Shown: positions 9,218 through 19,403, counted from the stretch's first letter. The stretch is 64,000 bases of DNA from Eubacteriales bacterium (GCA_024685545.1 JAIKVR010000082.1:20260-84259); one strand, 5' to 3'. A program made the numbers and translations. Notes: a model not told the origin generated them from the sequence alone.

Positions 9218-10161
9218 GGCTGACCACCGATATCGGAGGCATCAGTTTCAATGAGCTGTACGATTAATTCAGGATCGTTTGTAATGACACCGTCCGCTTT
9301 TATCGCTACAGCTTTTCTATATGATTCTTCATCGTTGACGCCACTGACGTAAATCGCCACATTGCGAGCCTGAAGTTTTGATAAAACTCTCGGAGAATAC
9401 TTGTCCAGCATATTTGCGGGAATCTCAAGGTACTGGAAATTCAGCCAGATATATATATGATCGAGGCCAAGTCTCTCGAAATCCATATACGAGTTGAGCT
9501 CGTGATGAATCGGAGGGGTCATGATATGCACATTTGTCTCTTCTCTGGCTGCTTTGACCACCTCGTTTGATCCCTTTATAGCTACTTTCAGTGACATGTC
9601 GCAGGAACGTATTGCCTCACAGAGTGCTATGGCGGCGCGAATTCCGGGATCATTCTGCTGGACCACGTTGATTATATAGCTTACATACGGATATGCCTTG
9701 AAAAGCGCATAGATATCTATGCACTGCACCAGTTGGGTGCGGTACTGATATGTAGCACCTTCATCCGTAGTAAAGTTGTATGCGAAGTTAAGCTTGGAAA
9801 GCTCTTCGTAGGTCATTTCGGATATCTTGCCTGTCATATCCGTATACACGCTCAGATCGTCGTAATCCGCAACTATAAGCTTTCCGTCTATTGACATGAC
9901 CACCCCGATAGAGAAGGTCATGATCCCGTAAGATGATGATGCGGTATTGAATGAGAGCATCGTGTTGGGTGGATTGTATTTGCCGCAGCCCGAGGAAGCG
10001 ACCGCATTCATTTTGCTGCTGTTTTTCTTAAGCGGGTTGATGGATATCGCATCAGTTGGCGGGATTATTCTGATAAGGAGTATCACGAATAGAATTAGAG
10101 CGATTATCCTGATGACATATCGGAATGGAAGGTTGTTTTTTATTTTTTCGTAAAAGCTCAT
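9214..10161 (-). CDS. Membrane-anchored glycerophosphodiester phosphodiesterase-like protein, probably catalytically degenerate
   Basis: N-terminal TM segment (YVIRIIALILFVILLIRII). GDPD-like layout (PPNTMLSFNTA, DGKLIVADYDDLSVYTDMTGKISEMTYEELSKLN, ADGVITNDPELI) but HRG, ELD and HD residues replaced. Confidence 0.75.
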   Translation of the reverse strand: MSFYEKIKNNLPFRYVIRIIALILFVILLIRIIPPTDAISINPLKKNSSKMNAVASSGCGKYNPPNTMLSFNTASSSYGIMTFSIGVVMSIDGKLIVADYDDLSVYTDMTGKISEMTYEELSKLNFAYNFTTDEGATYQYRTQLVQCIDIYALFKAYPYVSYIINVVQQNDPGIRAAIALCEAIRSCDMSLKVAIKGSNEVVKAAREETNVHIMTPPIHHELNSYMDFERLGLDHIYIWLNFQYLEIPANMLDKYSPRVLSKLQARNVAIYVSGVNDEESYRKAVAIKADGVITNDPELIVQLIETDASDIGGQP

Positions 10162-10490
10162 GTCATTCTCCTGAAAAATTATAACCTCTATTCCTGGAAT
10201 TCAAAAGACAAAATAGGGCTGCAGAGATTAATTTTCCCTTATTTCCGATTTGCTTCTCAATATCCGCGAAGCATTGTCTGCGCTCATTCATTCAAGCATT
10301 ATCTACAGCCCGATCTGTTTTCTGTCTGGCGGTCTTTACAACTCGTTTTGAGTGAACTGAACGTGATTCTGACGTTCCGGTGGTGATTATTGACTTATAT
10401 GCAGGAAAAATAATAATTATTTACAAATTGCTTTTTGCTTTAGTTGAAGAAAAAACTGATTTATGCTAAGATTTGAATGGAGGCTGTATA

Positions 10491-11726
10491 ATGGAAAATA
10501 GTCAGTATCGGCGGAGACGTCAGCTATTAGCCGAGAAAATGGGAAAAAACGCATTTGCCGTTATATCGAGCGGCACATTCATGCCTGCTTCCGGAGATCA
10601 GAGCTATCCCTTTGAAGTGAACAGGAATTTCTACTATTTCACAGGCATTGACCGACCCGATATGAAGCTGATTGTTGCGAACACAGACGGCGGAGAGGTC
10701 TCTACACTGTTTATTCCGCGTAAGGATCCCTATAAGGAAAAATGGACCGGATATATCCCTGGCCCGGAGGAATTCGAGGCTATCAGTGGTATATCGGAGA
10801 TGAAATATATCGATGAATTTGATAGTTCCATTCCTTCATTCGCCACTTCGGGCTCTTATGATACCTGCTATCTTTATACTACTGCTGTCGGGCCGGGCAA
10901 GCCTTCTTCAGCGGACAATATCCTGGCCGACCAATTCAGGAAAAGTTTCTATTTCATTGCCCTGAAGGATCTGTCGCGTCTGACGGATCCCATGAGAGCA
11001 ATCAAGTCCCAAGAGGAAAAACGTGCCGTGATCGAATCCGGAAAGATTACCGCTGAGGCATTGGGATTGCTTCTGCGCGGACTGAAACCGGGCATGTATG
11101 AATACGAGGCGCAGGCTTTATTTGAATACGGTGTTGCGCGAAGAAACGCATCTCTGGCGTTCAATACTATATGTGCAGGCGGCAAGAACGCCACAGTGCT
11201 GCATTATACTGCCAATGACTGCGAATTGAAAGATGGCGACATGCTCCTGATCGACTGCGGAGCAGCACTGGGAAAATACAACTCCGATGTCACGAGGACC
11301 TTCCCCGTAAACGGAAAATTCACCAAAAGGCAGAAACGCTTTTACGATATCGTTCTGGAAGGCAATATGCTGGTAGCTCAGAACGCCAAAGCCGGGGTGT
11401 CTACTTACGAGCTGAATGAGAAACTTAAGAAATACTTCATCAAGGAATTGAAAGCAGTCAATCTAATCGAAGAAGACAACGAACTGGAAAAATACTATTA
11501 TCACAGTGTTTCCCATTCCATAGGGCTTGATACCCATGATCCACTTGGCCGCCACACCCCCATGGCACCCGGCACGATCATCAGCGATGAACCCGGTCTG
11601 TACATCCCTGAATTCGGCATCGGCATCAGAATCGAAGATGATCTTTTCATAACCGAGAACGGCTGCGAGGTCCTGACCGACGTTGTTAAGACTACAGATG
11701 AAATCGAAGAGGTGATGAGAAAATGA
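10491..11726 (+). CDS. Xaa-Pro aminopeptidase (M24B family)
   Basis: LIDCGAALGKYNSDVTRTFPVNGKFT, HSVSHSIGLDTHDPLG, TIISDEPGLYIPEFGIGIRIEDD metal-ligand motifs. Confidence 0.92.
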   Translation: MENSQYRRRRQLLAEKMGKNAFAVISSGTFMPASGDQSYPFEVNRNFYYFTGIDRPDMKLIVANTDGGEVSTLFIPRKDPYKEKWTGYIPGPEEFEAISGISEMKYIDEFDSSIPSFATSGSYDTCYLYTTAVGPGKPSSADNILADQFRKSFYFIALKDLSRLTDPMRAIKSQEEKRAVIESGKITAEALGLLLRGLKPGMYEYEAQALFEYGVARRNASLAFNTICAGGKNATVLHYTANDCELKDGDMLLIDCGAALGKYNSDVTRTFPVNGKFTKRQKRFYDIVLEGNMLVAQNAKAGVSTYELNEKLKKYFIKELKAVNLIEEDNELEKYYYHSVSHSIGLDTHDPLGRHTPMAPGTIISDEPGLYIPEFGIGIRIEDDLFITENGCEVLTDVVKTTDEIEEVMRK

Positions 11727-13120
11727 CAACAAAGGAACTGGAAGAAAAGCTGACATATAAAAAGAAGAGCGCCTGGAAGGATGACCTAAAAGAGATAATG
11801 GACTATGCCGAGGGTTACAAGACATTCCTCGGGGAAAATAAAACAGAACGCGAATGCGTGGATTGGGCGATAAAGACCGCTGAGCTGAACGGCTTTAAAA
11901 ACATTGAGCAGGTCAAGACCGTAAAGCCCGGAGATAAGCTCTACCGCCAGCATCACAATAAATGTGTAGTGTTGTTCGTCGTCGGCAAAGACGATATATC
12001 CGAAGGAATGAACCTCTGCGCTTCCCATATTGATTCACCCAGACTGGATCTGAAACAGGTGCCGCTTTATGAGGATACGAATCAGGCAGTTCTGAAAACC
12101 CATTATTACGGCGGAATAAAGAAGTACCAATGGACGACGTTACCTCTCGCCATGCACGGTGTCATTTTCGATAAGGAAGGTAAAAAACATAGCTTCGCTC
12201 TCGGAGAAAACCCCGATGAACCAGTATTCTTCATCTCCGAACTGCTTATCCACCTGTCTGGAGAACAGATGGCCAGACCCGCGACAAAAGCAGTAGTTGC
12301 CGAGCAACTCAATATCATTGTCGGGCATATCCCTCTGGATGACGAAGATGCTAAGGAGAGCGTAAAGCTCAACACTCTACGTATTTTGAACGAGCAATAC
12401 GGCATCACGGAAGAAGATTTCCTCTCTGCTGAGATCGAGTTTGTGCCGGTCGAAAAGCCGCGAGATGTAGGCTTTGACAAGGGTATGATCGTGGCCTACG
12501 GACACGATGACAGGGTCTGTGCATATCCTGCTTTCTCTGCGCTGATGGAGATGAAGGATCCGAAACGCACGACAGTATGTGTCCTTGCAGATAAGGAAGA
12601 GATTGGTTCCGTTGGCTCAACAGGTCTTAACAGCAGGTTCTTTGAAAATGCCGTCAATGAACTGACCCACCTAATCGACAAACAGGAGGGCACATATCTT
12701 GCAAGAAAGGCAATGGAAAACTCATATGTCCTATCTATGGACGTGAATGCTTGTCTGGACGGTAATTATCCCGATGCATTCGAAAAGAGAAATGCAGCTA
12801 TCGCTGGATACGGCACGGTACTTACGAAATACACAGGACACGGCGGCAAAAGCGGCAGCAATGACGCCAACAGCGAGTATATACACAAACTGGTCAAGCT
12901 CTTCAACGAAAACGGGATCGTTTTCCAGACTGGCGAGATCGGAAAAGTCGACCTGGGCGGAGGGGGCACAGTAGCTCTCTATCTGGCTTCCTATGGAGCT
13001 AATGTGGTTGACATGGGCGTAGGGGTCCTTTCCATGCATGCTCCCTATGAACTTATAAGCAAAGCCGACCTGTACAGCACCTATAAAGCATCCAAGGTCT
13101 TTTATTCGATAGAGGACTGA
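11723..13120 (+). CDS. M18 family aminopeptidase (aspartyl aminopeptidase-like)
   Basis: LCASHIDSPRLDLKQ, GHDDRVCAYPAF, ADKEEIGSVGSTG, DVNACLDGNYPDAFEKRNAA motifs. Confidence 0.92.
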   Translation: MTTKELEEKLTYKKKSAWKDDLKEIMDYAEGYKTFLGENKTERECVDWAIKTAELNGFKNIEQVKTVKPGDKLYRQHHNKCVVLFVVGKDDISEGMNLCASHIDSPRLDLKQVPLYEDTNQAVLKTHYYGGIKKYQWTTLPLAMHGVIFDKEGKKHSFALGENPDEPVFFISELLIHLSGEQMARPATKAVVAEQLNIIVGHIPLDDEDAKESVKLNTLRILNEQYGITEEDFLSAEIEFVPVEKPRDVGFDKGMIVAYGHDDRVCAYPAFSALMEMKDPKRTTVCVLADKEEIGSVGSTGLNSRFFENAVNELTHLIDKQEGTYLARKAMENSYVLSMDVNACLDGNYPDAFEKRNAAIAGYGTVLTKYTGHGGKSGSNDANSEYIHKLVKLFNENGIVFQTGEIGKVDLGGGGTVALYLASYGANVVDMGVGVLSMHAPYELISKADLYSTYKASKVFYSIED

Positions 13121-13129
13121 GTTCATCCA

Positions 13130-13194
13130 ATCACGCTCTGAAGAAACATCGATTTTTTGCAGAACATTTCTCATCTTCAGAGCGTGATTTTTTT
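13130..13194 (+). terminator. Rho-independent terminator with long stem
   Basis: ATCACGCTCTGAAGA ... TCTTCAGAGCGTGAT followed by TTTTTT. Confidence 0.8.
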
Positions 13195-13432
13195 AATACA
13201 AAGATTCATCTGAGCGTATCTGCGGCACTGTTGTTCTGAAAGTGAATGAATTTTGATTTGTGGTACAATGTATGCAAGAGATGTTATAACACAAAAACTG
13301 CCAGAACAGAAAAGAATAGCTGGGAAAGAATGGAGAACACCTCATATTTATTCTTTATACAAATATGAATTATTATTAGACTATTCAAAGTATTTGCTTT
13401 GAAGATAATATCTTATGTGTAAGGAGAAGAAA

Positions 13433-13954
13433 ATGGAAATCCAAATCAATACAAAGAATTATGTATTAAAAAGCTACCTGAAAGAGGAAATCGAGAAGTC
13501 CCTCTCCAAGCTCGACAGGTTCTTTAATCAAGACACGCCTGTATATGTCTCCATTACAGGAAGCAAGAACGGGAATCTGAAAATGGACATCACTGTAAAT
13601 GTGCGGAATAATGTGCTGAGAAGCGAAACTACCGGCAAGGAAATACGCACGATGAGCAATGAAGCAGCGGATAAAATCGTTTCTCAGCTTAAAAAATACA
13701 AAGAGAAACTGCGCAGGAGAGATAATTCCTCCATCCGCTTCGAGAACATTGAGGATGTCTCGGCTTCTGTGCCCACCTTCAATATCGTTCGCAATAAATC
13801 TTTCACACTGACGCCGATGACTCCAGACGAGGCCTGCTTCCAACTGGAGCTTCTGAATCATATGTTTTATGTCTTTAAAAACAAAGACGATGAGACCATC
13901 TCAGTCGTGTATAAGAGAAACGACGGAGATTACGGCCTAATCGAGGTTAAATGA
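13433..13954 (+). CDS. hpf: Ribosome hibernation promoting factor, long form (HPF/RaiA/YfiA)
   Basis: MEIQINTKNYVLKSYLKEEIEKSLSKLDRFF...; C-terminal FNIVRNKSFTLTPMTPDEACFQLELLNHMFYVFKNKDDETISVVYKRNDGDYGLIEV. SD AAGGAGAAG. Confidence 0.92.
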   Translation: MEIQINTKNYVLKSYLKEEIEKSLSKLDRFFNQDTPVYVSITGSKNGNLKMDITVNVRNNVLRSETTGKEIRTMSNEAADKIVSQLKKYKEKLRRRDNSSIRFENIEDVSASVPTFNIVRNKSFTLTPMTPDEACFQLELLNHMFYVFKNKDDETISVVYKRNDGDYGLIEVK

Positions 13955-14036
13955 AAAAATAATATATAAGATATAATATTGATGAGATAATTGTGTTACA
14001 ATTTAGTGTAATAAACATTAATTCGGAAGGTTGAAA

Positions 14037-16493
14037 ATGTTTTTAGTATTATTGGCATTGCTGTCCGTGATAATAGCTTTGATACGCAAAGGCAGTGTTG
14101 CGAATATCATAGAAAACGGCACAAAGGCCTGGTATTTGTTCATAATATCGATATTGGGATTTGTGGCGTTAAGAGTGGGCGATGCAATGGGCATTCAGGC
14201 CATTCAACAGTATTCAATGGTCATAACGCTGGCATCGTATTCCATACTCCTTCTAGGAGCCATCCTCAACCTTGTCAATCTTTGGATGTTCCCAGTACTT
14301 ATCGGTGCGCTGATGAATTTCGTCGTGATCTTCATCAATGGAGGAAAGATGCCGGTCTCGCTGCAGGCCATGGAAATAGCACATATAGCCAAGGAGGTCG
14401 TTGAAGCATCCTCAAGCATGTCGGTGGCTACAACCTCCACTACTCTTCCATACCTCTGCGGCATCATTCCTATTCCGTTGCCCTGGATATTTGCGGAAGT
14501 CATCTCTCCGGGAACGCTGATAATTGGTGTCGGATTGTTCGCCATCATCCAGAATATCCTTATGGGCGTGGTCTATGAATATGATTATGAAGACGACGAT
14601 GACGAGTACTACGATGATTATGAGGAAGAAGAAGAGGACGTAGAAGAAAAAAAGAAACCGTCCCGCAAGAAGAAGCCCGAACCGGAGGAAGCAACCGATG
14701 CTCTCGCCGGAAAGGATTATACGGAGGAGATTCCTGGAGAACAGGAAGATATCAAAAACATCGTTGATGAAGGACTGTCCGATGAACTGGGCGACCTGCT
14801 GAAGCCTGATGACCTGTTTGATCTGGATTCACTTGATGACACCATTCCGGTGGACGATGAAGACATTAAGGCTCCCGAGACAGACGGAACGGAAGAAGCG
14901 ATCGTGATGCCCGAGAGCGATGATAACGTTCTGGACGTTTCCGACTTCGGATCCGATGAGATACCTGAACTATCCGGGGATGATCAGCCGCTCGTCGAAA
15001 TGGATGATTTCACGGAAATAATCGAGATTCCAGAGGATACAAAGATTGAGGATTTCCCCGATATTTCTGAGATTCATGAGGAAAATGAACCCGAACAAAC
15101 AGAAGAGTCTTTGTCGGGTGAGGATGTCGCGGTCCCGGAGAAAGAAGAAGCTGAGTCCGGCGTACCGGATCAGGACAGCGAGGAATTCACTCCTGAACTG
15201 CCTGAAACAACAGATGAGGTCGAAAATGATGTATCAGAGGAAGGTTTTACTCTGGACGATGGAACACAGCTCCGTCTCGATGATTTCGAAACGGAGGATA
15301 TTGAAGATCTGATCCCTGTTTATGATGATGAGCCTGGAGAGGAAGACAACATTGAGCTCTCCGCAGAGGACGATTATCAGGAAGACGCTCCTGCCGATGA
15401 TACCGGCATTCCTGTTCTGCCCGACATCGAAGAGGAAGATGCTGTCGCCGAACAGTTCGATGACGCTTTTGAAAACAGAGATTTCGACGAGGATATCATT
15501 TTCGATACGGGAAGCTTTGACGTTGGTACCAGTCTCCCCAGCGAAATCAAAGAGGAAATTCCCGATGAGCCTGAGGCGGTGAAGGAGACAGAACCGGTCG
15601 AAGAGCGTGAACCAGCCGTAAAACCTGAAATCGAGTCAGCTGAATCTGCGGAAGTCGAAACGGCACCTCCTGCTGAGCCCGTGCAGCAGACAGTTTCCGT
15701 ACCGGTCGATGAACCTGAACCTGAAGTAAAACCGGAGGTTCCAGTATTCAAGGTCCCGGATATCACGCCAAAACCTGAAATTGAAAAAACCGAGGAAAAC
15801 ATAAGCGAATACTTTGCCAGACTTGCCCTTGAGGATTTCCCGGAAGATGGAACCAGTCAGCCGGCAGTACATTCGGATTCGCGTATCAGCATGCCTGTAA
15901 GGCCTGCAGCTCCTGAGCCTGTAAGAGTGACCGAGCCTGTCAAACCTGCTGTGCAGGAAAGACCGGTCTTCGATCAGAGTGAATACAGGGTCATACATGA
16001 TGAAAACAGCGAGAGCCAGGTCGTGGAAAAGACACTGGAAAAGATGGATTACATCATGGATAAGGGACCGCTCAGGACTGCCTCCAGTTCGGATACGGAA
16101 TCAGTCGCCCCGCAACAACGGACCGCACCGGTCAGTCAGGCACCTGCACAGACGGAAGAAACTCCGATTGATACCGACAGTCCTTATATCATCAAAGACG
16201 GGAAGATTATCGAGAACCCATATTACAAGTTCAAGAAGACCTCACCAGTCAAACCACTGGATTTTGTCGAGAGATTTTCACGTACAGGATCTCAGGCGGG
16301 TGGATATCAGCCAGCAGAATCACGCAAGACCGAGCCTGAACCGGAGACGCCCAGAAGGTCGCGTTACGAAGAAATAACATTTGACAAGATCTATTCTTCG
16401 GACAGTTCTTCCAATGAGAAGGAACCAGTGGGCAACGTGGAAATGAAGATAGGGGATGTACAGATCACCTTCTATAAGAAGGATGAGAAATAA
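14037..16493 (+). CDS. DUF5317-like multi-pass membrane protein with long acidic Glu/Asp/Pro-rich C-terminal tail
   Basis: Hydrophobic N-terminal ~180 aa with NGGKMPVSLQAM; about 600 aa low-complexity acidic tail; C-terminus VEMKIGDVQITFYKKDEK. SD GGAAGG before ATG 14037. Confidence 0.65.
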   Translation: MFLVLLALLSVIIALIRKGSVANIIENGTKAWYLFIISILGFVALRVGDAMGIQAIQQYSMVITLASYSILLLGAILNLVNLWMFPVLIGALMNFVVIFINGGKMPVSLQAMEIAHIAKEVVEASSSMSVATTSTTLPYLCGIIPIPLPWIFAEVISPGTLIIGVGLFAIIQNILMGVVYEYDYEDDDDEYYDDYEEEEEDVEEKKKPSRKKKPEPEEATDALAGKDYTEEIPGEQEDIKNIVDEGLSDELGDLLKPDDLFDLDSLDDTIPVDDEDIKAPETDGTEEAIVMPESDDNVLDVSDFGSDEIPELSGDDQPLVEMDDFTEIIEIPEDTKIEDFPDISEIHEENEPEQTEESLSGEDVAVPEKEEAESGVPDQDSEEFTPELPETTDEVENDVSEEGFTLDDGTQLRLDDFETEDIEDLIPVYDDEPGEEDNIELSAEDDYQEDAPADDTGIPVLPDIEEEDAVAEQFDDAFENRDFDEDIIFDTGSFDVGTSLPSEIKEEIPDEPEAVKETEPVEEREPAVKPEIESAESAEVETAPPAEPVQQTVSVPVDEPEPEVKPEVPVFKVPDITPKPEIEKTEENISEYFARLALEDFPEDGTSQPAVHSDSRISMPVRPAAPEPVRVTEPVKPAVQERPVFDQSEYRVIHDENSESQVVEKTLEKMDYIMDKGPLRTASSSDTESVAPQQRTAPVSQAPAQTEETPIDTDSPYIIKDGKIIENPYYKFKKTSPVKPLDFVERFSRTGSQAGGYQPAESRKTEPEPETPRRSRYEEITFDKIYSSDSSSNEKEPVGNVEMKIGDVQITFYKKDEK

Positions 16494-16522
16494 TCCTGCT
16501 CATTGTATTTAATACTGTGGCT

Positions 16523-16555
16523 GAATGAGGGGCATTTTCAAAATGCCCCTCATTC
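16523..16555. terminator. Strong hairpin, probable terminator
   Basis: GAATGAGGGGCATTTT-C-AAAATGCCCCTCATTC perfect inverted repeat; weak U-tract. Confidence 0.55.
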
Positions 16556-16706
16556 TGTCGATCCCTACCGAAGTCTGAGAAACCTCAGTAACGATCTGTC
16601 ATTCTGCCGGAGTTCGCGACAGATATGAAAAATAATATGTAATCGTGCGATTTTACTTGCTTTTACGCCGCTTTATGTTAATATAAAATAGTTTGGAGGT
16701 GAGAAT

Positions 16707-16970
16707 ATGGCGAACATCAAATCCGCGAAGAAGAGAGTGATCACAAACGCTAAAAGACAGCTGAGAAATAAAATGATCATAAACAACCTCAGAACTACCG
16801 AAAAGAAGTTCAACGCCGCGGTTGAGTCCGGTGATGTCGATAAGGCAGTGGCCGAGATGAAGAATGCTTCTAAGAAGTACGATATGGCCGCATCTAAGGG
16901 TATTATCCATAAGAATGTCGCTAATCGCAAGAAGAGTCAGTTTGCGAAGAAAGTCAATCATATAGGTTAA
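16707..16970 (+). CDS. rpsT: 30S ribosomal protein S20
   Basis: MANIKSAKKRVITNAKRQLRNKMIINNLRTTEKKF...; SD GGAGGTG. Confidence 0.96.
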   Translation: MANIKSAKKRVITNAKRQLRNKMIINNLRTTEKKFNAAVESGDVDKAVAEMKNASKKYDMAASKGIIHKNVANRKKSQFAKKVNHIG

Positions 16971-16994
16971 TTTGAGAGAATACAGTTTTCACCG

Positions 16995-17030
16995 AAAAAC
17001 CTGCGGGTCTTTCCCGAAGGTTTTTTATTA
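16995..17030 (+). terminator. Rho-independent terminator after rpsT
   Basis: AAAACCTGCGGG-TCTTT-CCCGAAGGTTTTTTATT. Confidence 0.75.
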
Positions 17031-17041
17031 CTGTTAAATAC

Positions 17042-17449
17042 ATGGAAAAAAAATTTGATTCTTCTGCGATACTAAAGGGCGTCGGAATCGATCTGACGCT
17101 GATTTCCCGTTACAGCGAGATGGATGAAGAAAAACAGGCCAGATTCGCCAAGTTCGTGCTTTCCCAGGACGAGCTTGATACTTATAACTCAGCGAAGAGC
17201 AAAGAACAGAAAGATCAGCGCTTGGCCGTTTTTTTCTGCGCAAAGGAAGCAGTCTCAAAAGCTTTGGGCACCGGTTTTGCAGGAGTCTCTCCCCGAAGCA
17301 TCATAATACGCTCCGACGAAAAAGGCCGCCCATATGTATCTCTGAAAGATAACGCACTGAAAGCCGCCGATGAATTAGGCATCACAGGCATCAAAGTATC
17401 TGTTAGTCATGAAGGAGGCTATGTCACTGTAATGGCAGTGGCTGTCTGA
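17042..17449 (+). CDS. acpS: Holo-[acyl-carrier-protein] synthase
   Basis: GVGIDLTLISRYSEM, FCAKEAVSKALGTGFAGVSPRSI motifs. Confidence 0.94.
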   Translation: MEKKFDSSAILKGVGIDLTLISRYSEMDEEKQARFAKFVLSQDELDTYNSAKSKEQKDQRLAVFFCAKEAVSKALGTGFAGVSPRSIIIRSDEKGRPYVSLKDNALKAADELGITGIKVSVSHEGGYVTVMAVAV

Positions 17450-17453
17450 CAGT

Positions 17454-18170
17454 ATGGAAAAAGAATTGATCGACTCTCTTATTTCCGGTGCGGATAAGCT
17501 TTGCCTTGACATAAACACCGCACAGGCTGAAAAGATGCTTGAATATATGGACGCGGTTATAGACAGGAACAGGGTGATGAACCTGACTTCGGTCATAGAA
17601 CCAAAGCAGTTCATAGAGACCCATATCATTGATTCACTGACACCGCTGCCTTTTATACCTGAAGGTGCTTCCGTTATAGATATCGGAACCGGTGCCGGTT
17701 TCCCCGGGATCATCCTGAAGATCGCCAGAGAAGATATTTCACTTACACTCCTTGATGCCACAGGTAAAAAGCTTGACTTTATCAGAGAGGCTGCATCTGC
17801 TCTTTCGATAGATATTGAGGAATTTGTGCACATGCGGGCTGAAGAAGCATCGCATAAATCTGAATATCGCGAGAAATATGATATAGCCATTGCCCGCGCA
17901 GTCGCTGTTCTTCCTATTCTGTGCGAGTACTGTCTGCCATTTGTTGGATTGGGCGGTTGTTTTATCGCTATGAAAGGAAGAGAAATATCAGCTGAAGCAG
18001 CTTCTGCGGAGAAGAACGCCTCTGATCTCGGAGCCGAGGAACCTGAGATCAAAGGGCTGATCCTCCCTTATTCAGGCAGCGAAAGAAATCTTATCATATA
18101 TACTAAGAAACACTCGACACCTGAAAAATATCCGAGATCAAATGCCGTATTAAAAAAGTTGGCAAGATAG
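17454..18170 (+). CDS. rsmG: 16S rRNA (guanine(527)-N7)-methyltransferase
   Basis: NRVMNLTSVIEPKQFIETHIIDSL, VIDIGTGAGFPGIILKIA, LLDATGKKLDFI motifs. Confidence 0.95.
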   Translation: MEKELIDSLISGADKLCLDINTAQAEKMLEYMDAVIDRNRVMNLTSVIEPKQFIETHIIDSLTPLPFIPEGASVIDIGTGAGFPGIILKIAREDISLTLLDATGKKLDFIREAASALSIDIEEFVHMRAEEASHKSEYREKYDIAIARAVAVLPILCEYCLPFVGLGGCFIAMKGREISAEAASAEKNASDLGAEEPEIKGLILPYSGSERNLIIYTKKHSTPEKYPRSNAVLKKLAR

Positions 18171-18233
18171 AATCCAGCTTTCCCACTGTATTTATCTGGC
18201 ATACAGTGAATACAGTAAAAAAGAACAAAAGCA

Positions 18234-18262
18234 TGGACATGTTTATGTTGTTTTGTTATAAT
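18234..18262 (+). promoter_or_regulatory. Promoter TGGACA-N17-TATAAT upstream of BMP lipoprotein
   Basis: TGGACA 18234-18239; TATAAT 18257-18262. Confidence 0.7.
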
Positions 18263-18301
18263 AATTTACGGCAAAATTAGATTTAGGAGGAAATTATTTT
18301 C

Positions 18302-19390
18302 ATGAAGAAATTTCTGGCCGTTCTTATGGTTGCATTGATGGTCGCCTCCTTCGCCGCCTGCGGACCGAAGGAAGAGTCGAAGACTTATGAGATTGCTCTC
18401 GTAACAGACGTAGGAAACATCGATGACAAGTCCTTCAACCAGGGCGCGTGGGAAGGCGTTGTCAAATATGCTGAAGACAACGGAAAAACCTACGCCTATT
18501 TCCGTCCGTCTGAGGACACCACAGCAGCTCGTGTAGAGACCATCGGAACCGCTATCGATAGCGGAGCCAAGGTTGTGGTATGCCCCGGCTATCTGTTTGA
18601 GGAAGCCATCTATGAAGTTCAGGAGAAATATCCCGATGTCATGTTCCTGCTCCTTGACGGTGAGCCCCATACTCCCGATTATTCCGTTTACAACACAGCA
18701 GCGAACGTCCACTGCATCCTTTATCAGGAAGAGCAGGCCGGATGGCTCGCAGGATATGCTGCAGTCAAGGACGGATACAAGAAGCTCGGTTTCCTGGGCG
18801 GAATGGATGTTCCTGCAGTAATCCGTTACGGTTACGGATTCGTTCAGGGAGCTGAAGCAGCCGCCAATGAAATGGGTCTTGGCGCCGGAGATGTCTCAAT
18901 CAAGTACTGGTATTGCGGAGGATTCGCGCCCACAGATGACATCAAGGTCAAGATGGCTGGCTGGTATTCCGATGGTACAGAAGTCGTGTTCGCCTGCGGC
19001 GGCGGTATCTATGCTTCCGCTGTAGCAGCTGCTCAGGAATCCAGCACCGGTAAGGTCATCGGTGTTGACGTTGACCAGTCTGCTGAAAGTGATCTGATCA
19101 TCACATCCGCTATGAAGGAACTCACGCACTCTGTTGTTCTTGCACTTACCGACCTGTACGCCAACGACGGAAAATGGTCTGCCGATTATTCAGGCAAGAC
19201 CGCTGTCCTCGGTGCCAAGGACGAGTGCGTTGGTCTTCCGACAGCTGATGCATCCTGGAGACTCACCACATTTACCGTTGAAGAATATAAGGCTGTCTTC
19301 GATAAGGTAAAGAACGGCGAGATCGTTATCTCAAATGTCACTGAAACAGCTCCTGCTGTTAATCTGGTGACTGTAGACTATCAGAAATAA
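18302..19390 (+). CDS. BMP family (PnrA/TmpC-like) substrate-binding lipoprotein
   Basis: Lipobox VASFAAC; VTDVGNIDDKSFNQGAWEGV, EEQAGWLAGYAAVKDG, FLGGMDVPAV typical of BMP proteins. Confidence 0.95.
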   Translation: MKKFLAVLMVALMVASFAACGPKEESKTYEIALVTDVGNIDDKSFNQGAWEGVVKYAEDNGKTYAYFRPSEDTTAARVETIGTAIDSGAKVVVCPGYLFEEAIYEVQEKYPDVMFLLLDGEPHTPDYSVYNTAANVHCILYQEEQAGWLAGYAAVKDGYKKLGFLGGMDVPAVIRYGYGFVQGAEAAANEMGLGAGDVSIKYWYCGGFAPTDDIKVKMAGWYSDGTEVVFACGGGIYASAVAAAQESSTGKVIGVDVDQSAESDLIITSAMKELTHSVVLALTDLYANDGKWSADYSGKTAVLGAKDECVGLPTADASWRLTTFTVEEYKAVFDKVKNGEIVISNVTETAPAVNLVTVDYQK

Positions 19391-19403
19391 TTGAAAAGCT
19401 TAT

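Noticed and set aside
14580-15800. Acidic low-complexity stretch considered as a tandem DNA repeat
   Set aside because: Composition is biased (GAA/GAT/GAG codons) but I could not find a regular repeat unit; it reads as disordered protein coding sequence.
16575-16624. Inverted repeats upstream of rpsT considered as an S20 autoregulatory leader
   Set aside because: The best promoter candidate (TTGCTT...TAATAT, about 16657-16684) lies downstream of them, so they would not be in the rpsT mRNA.
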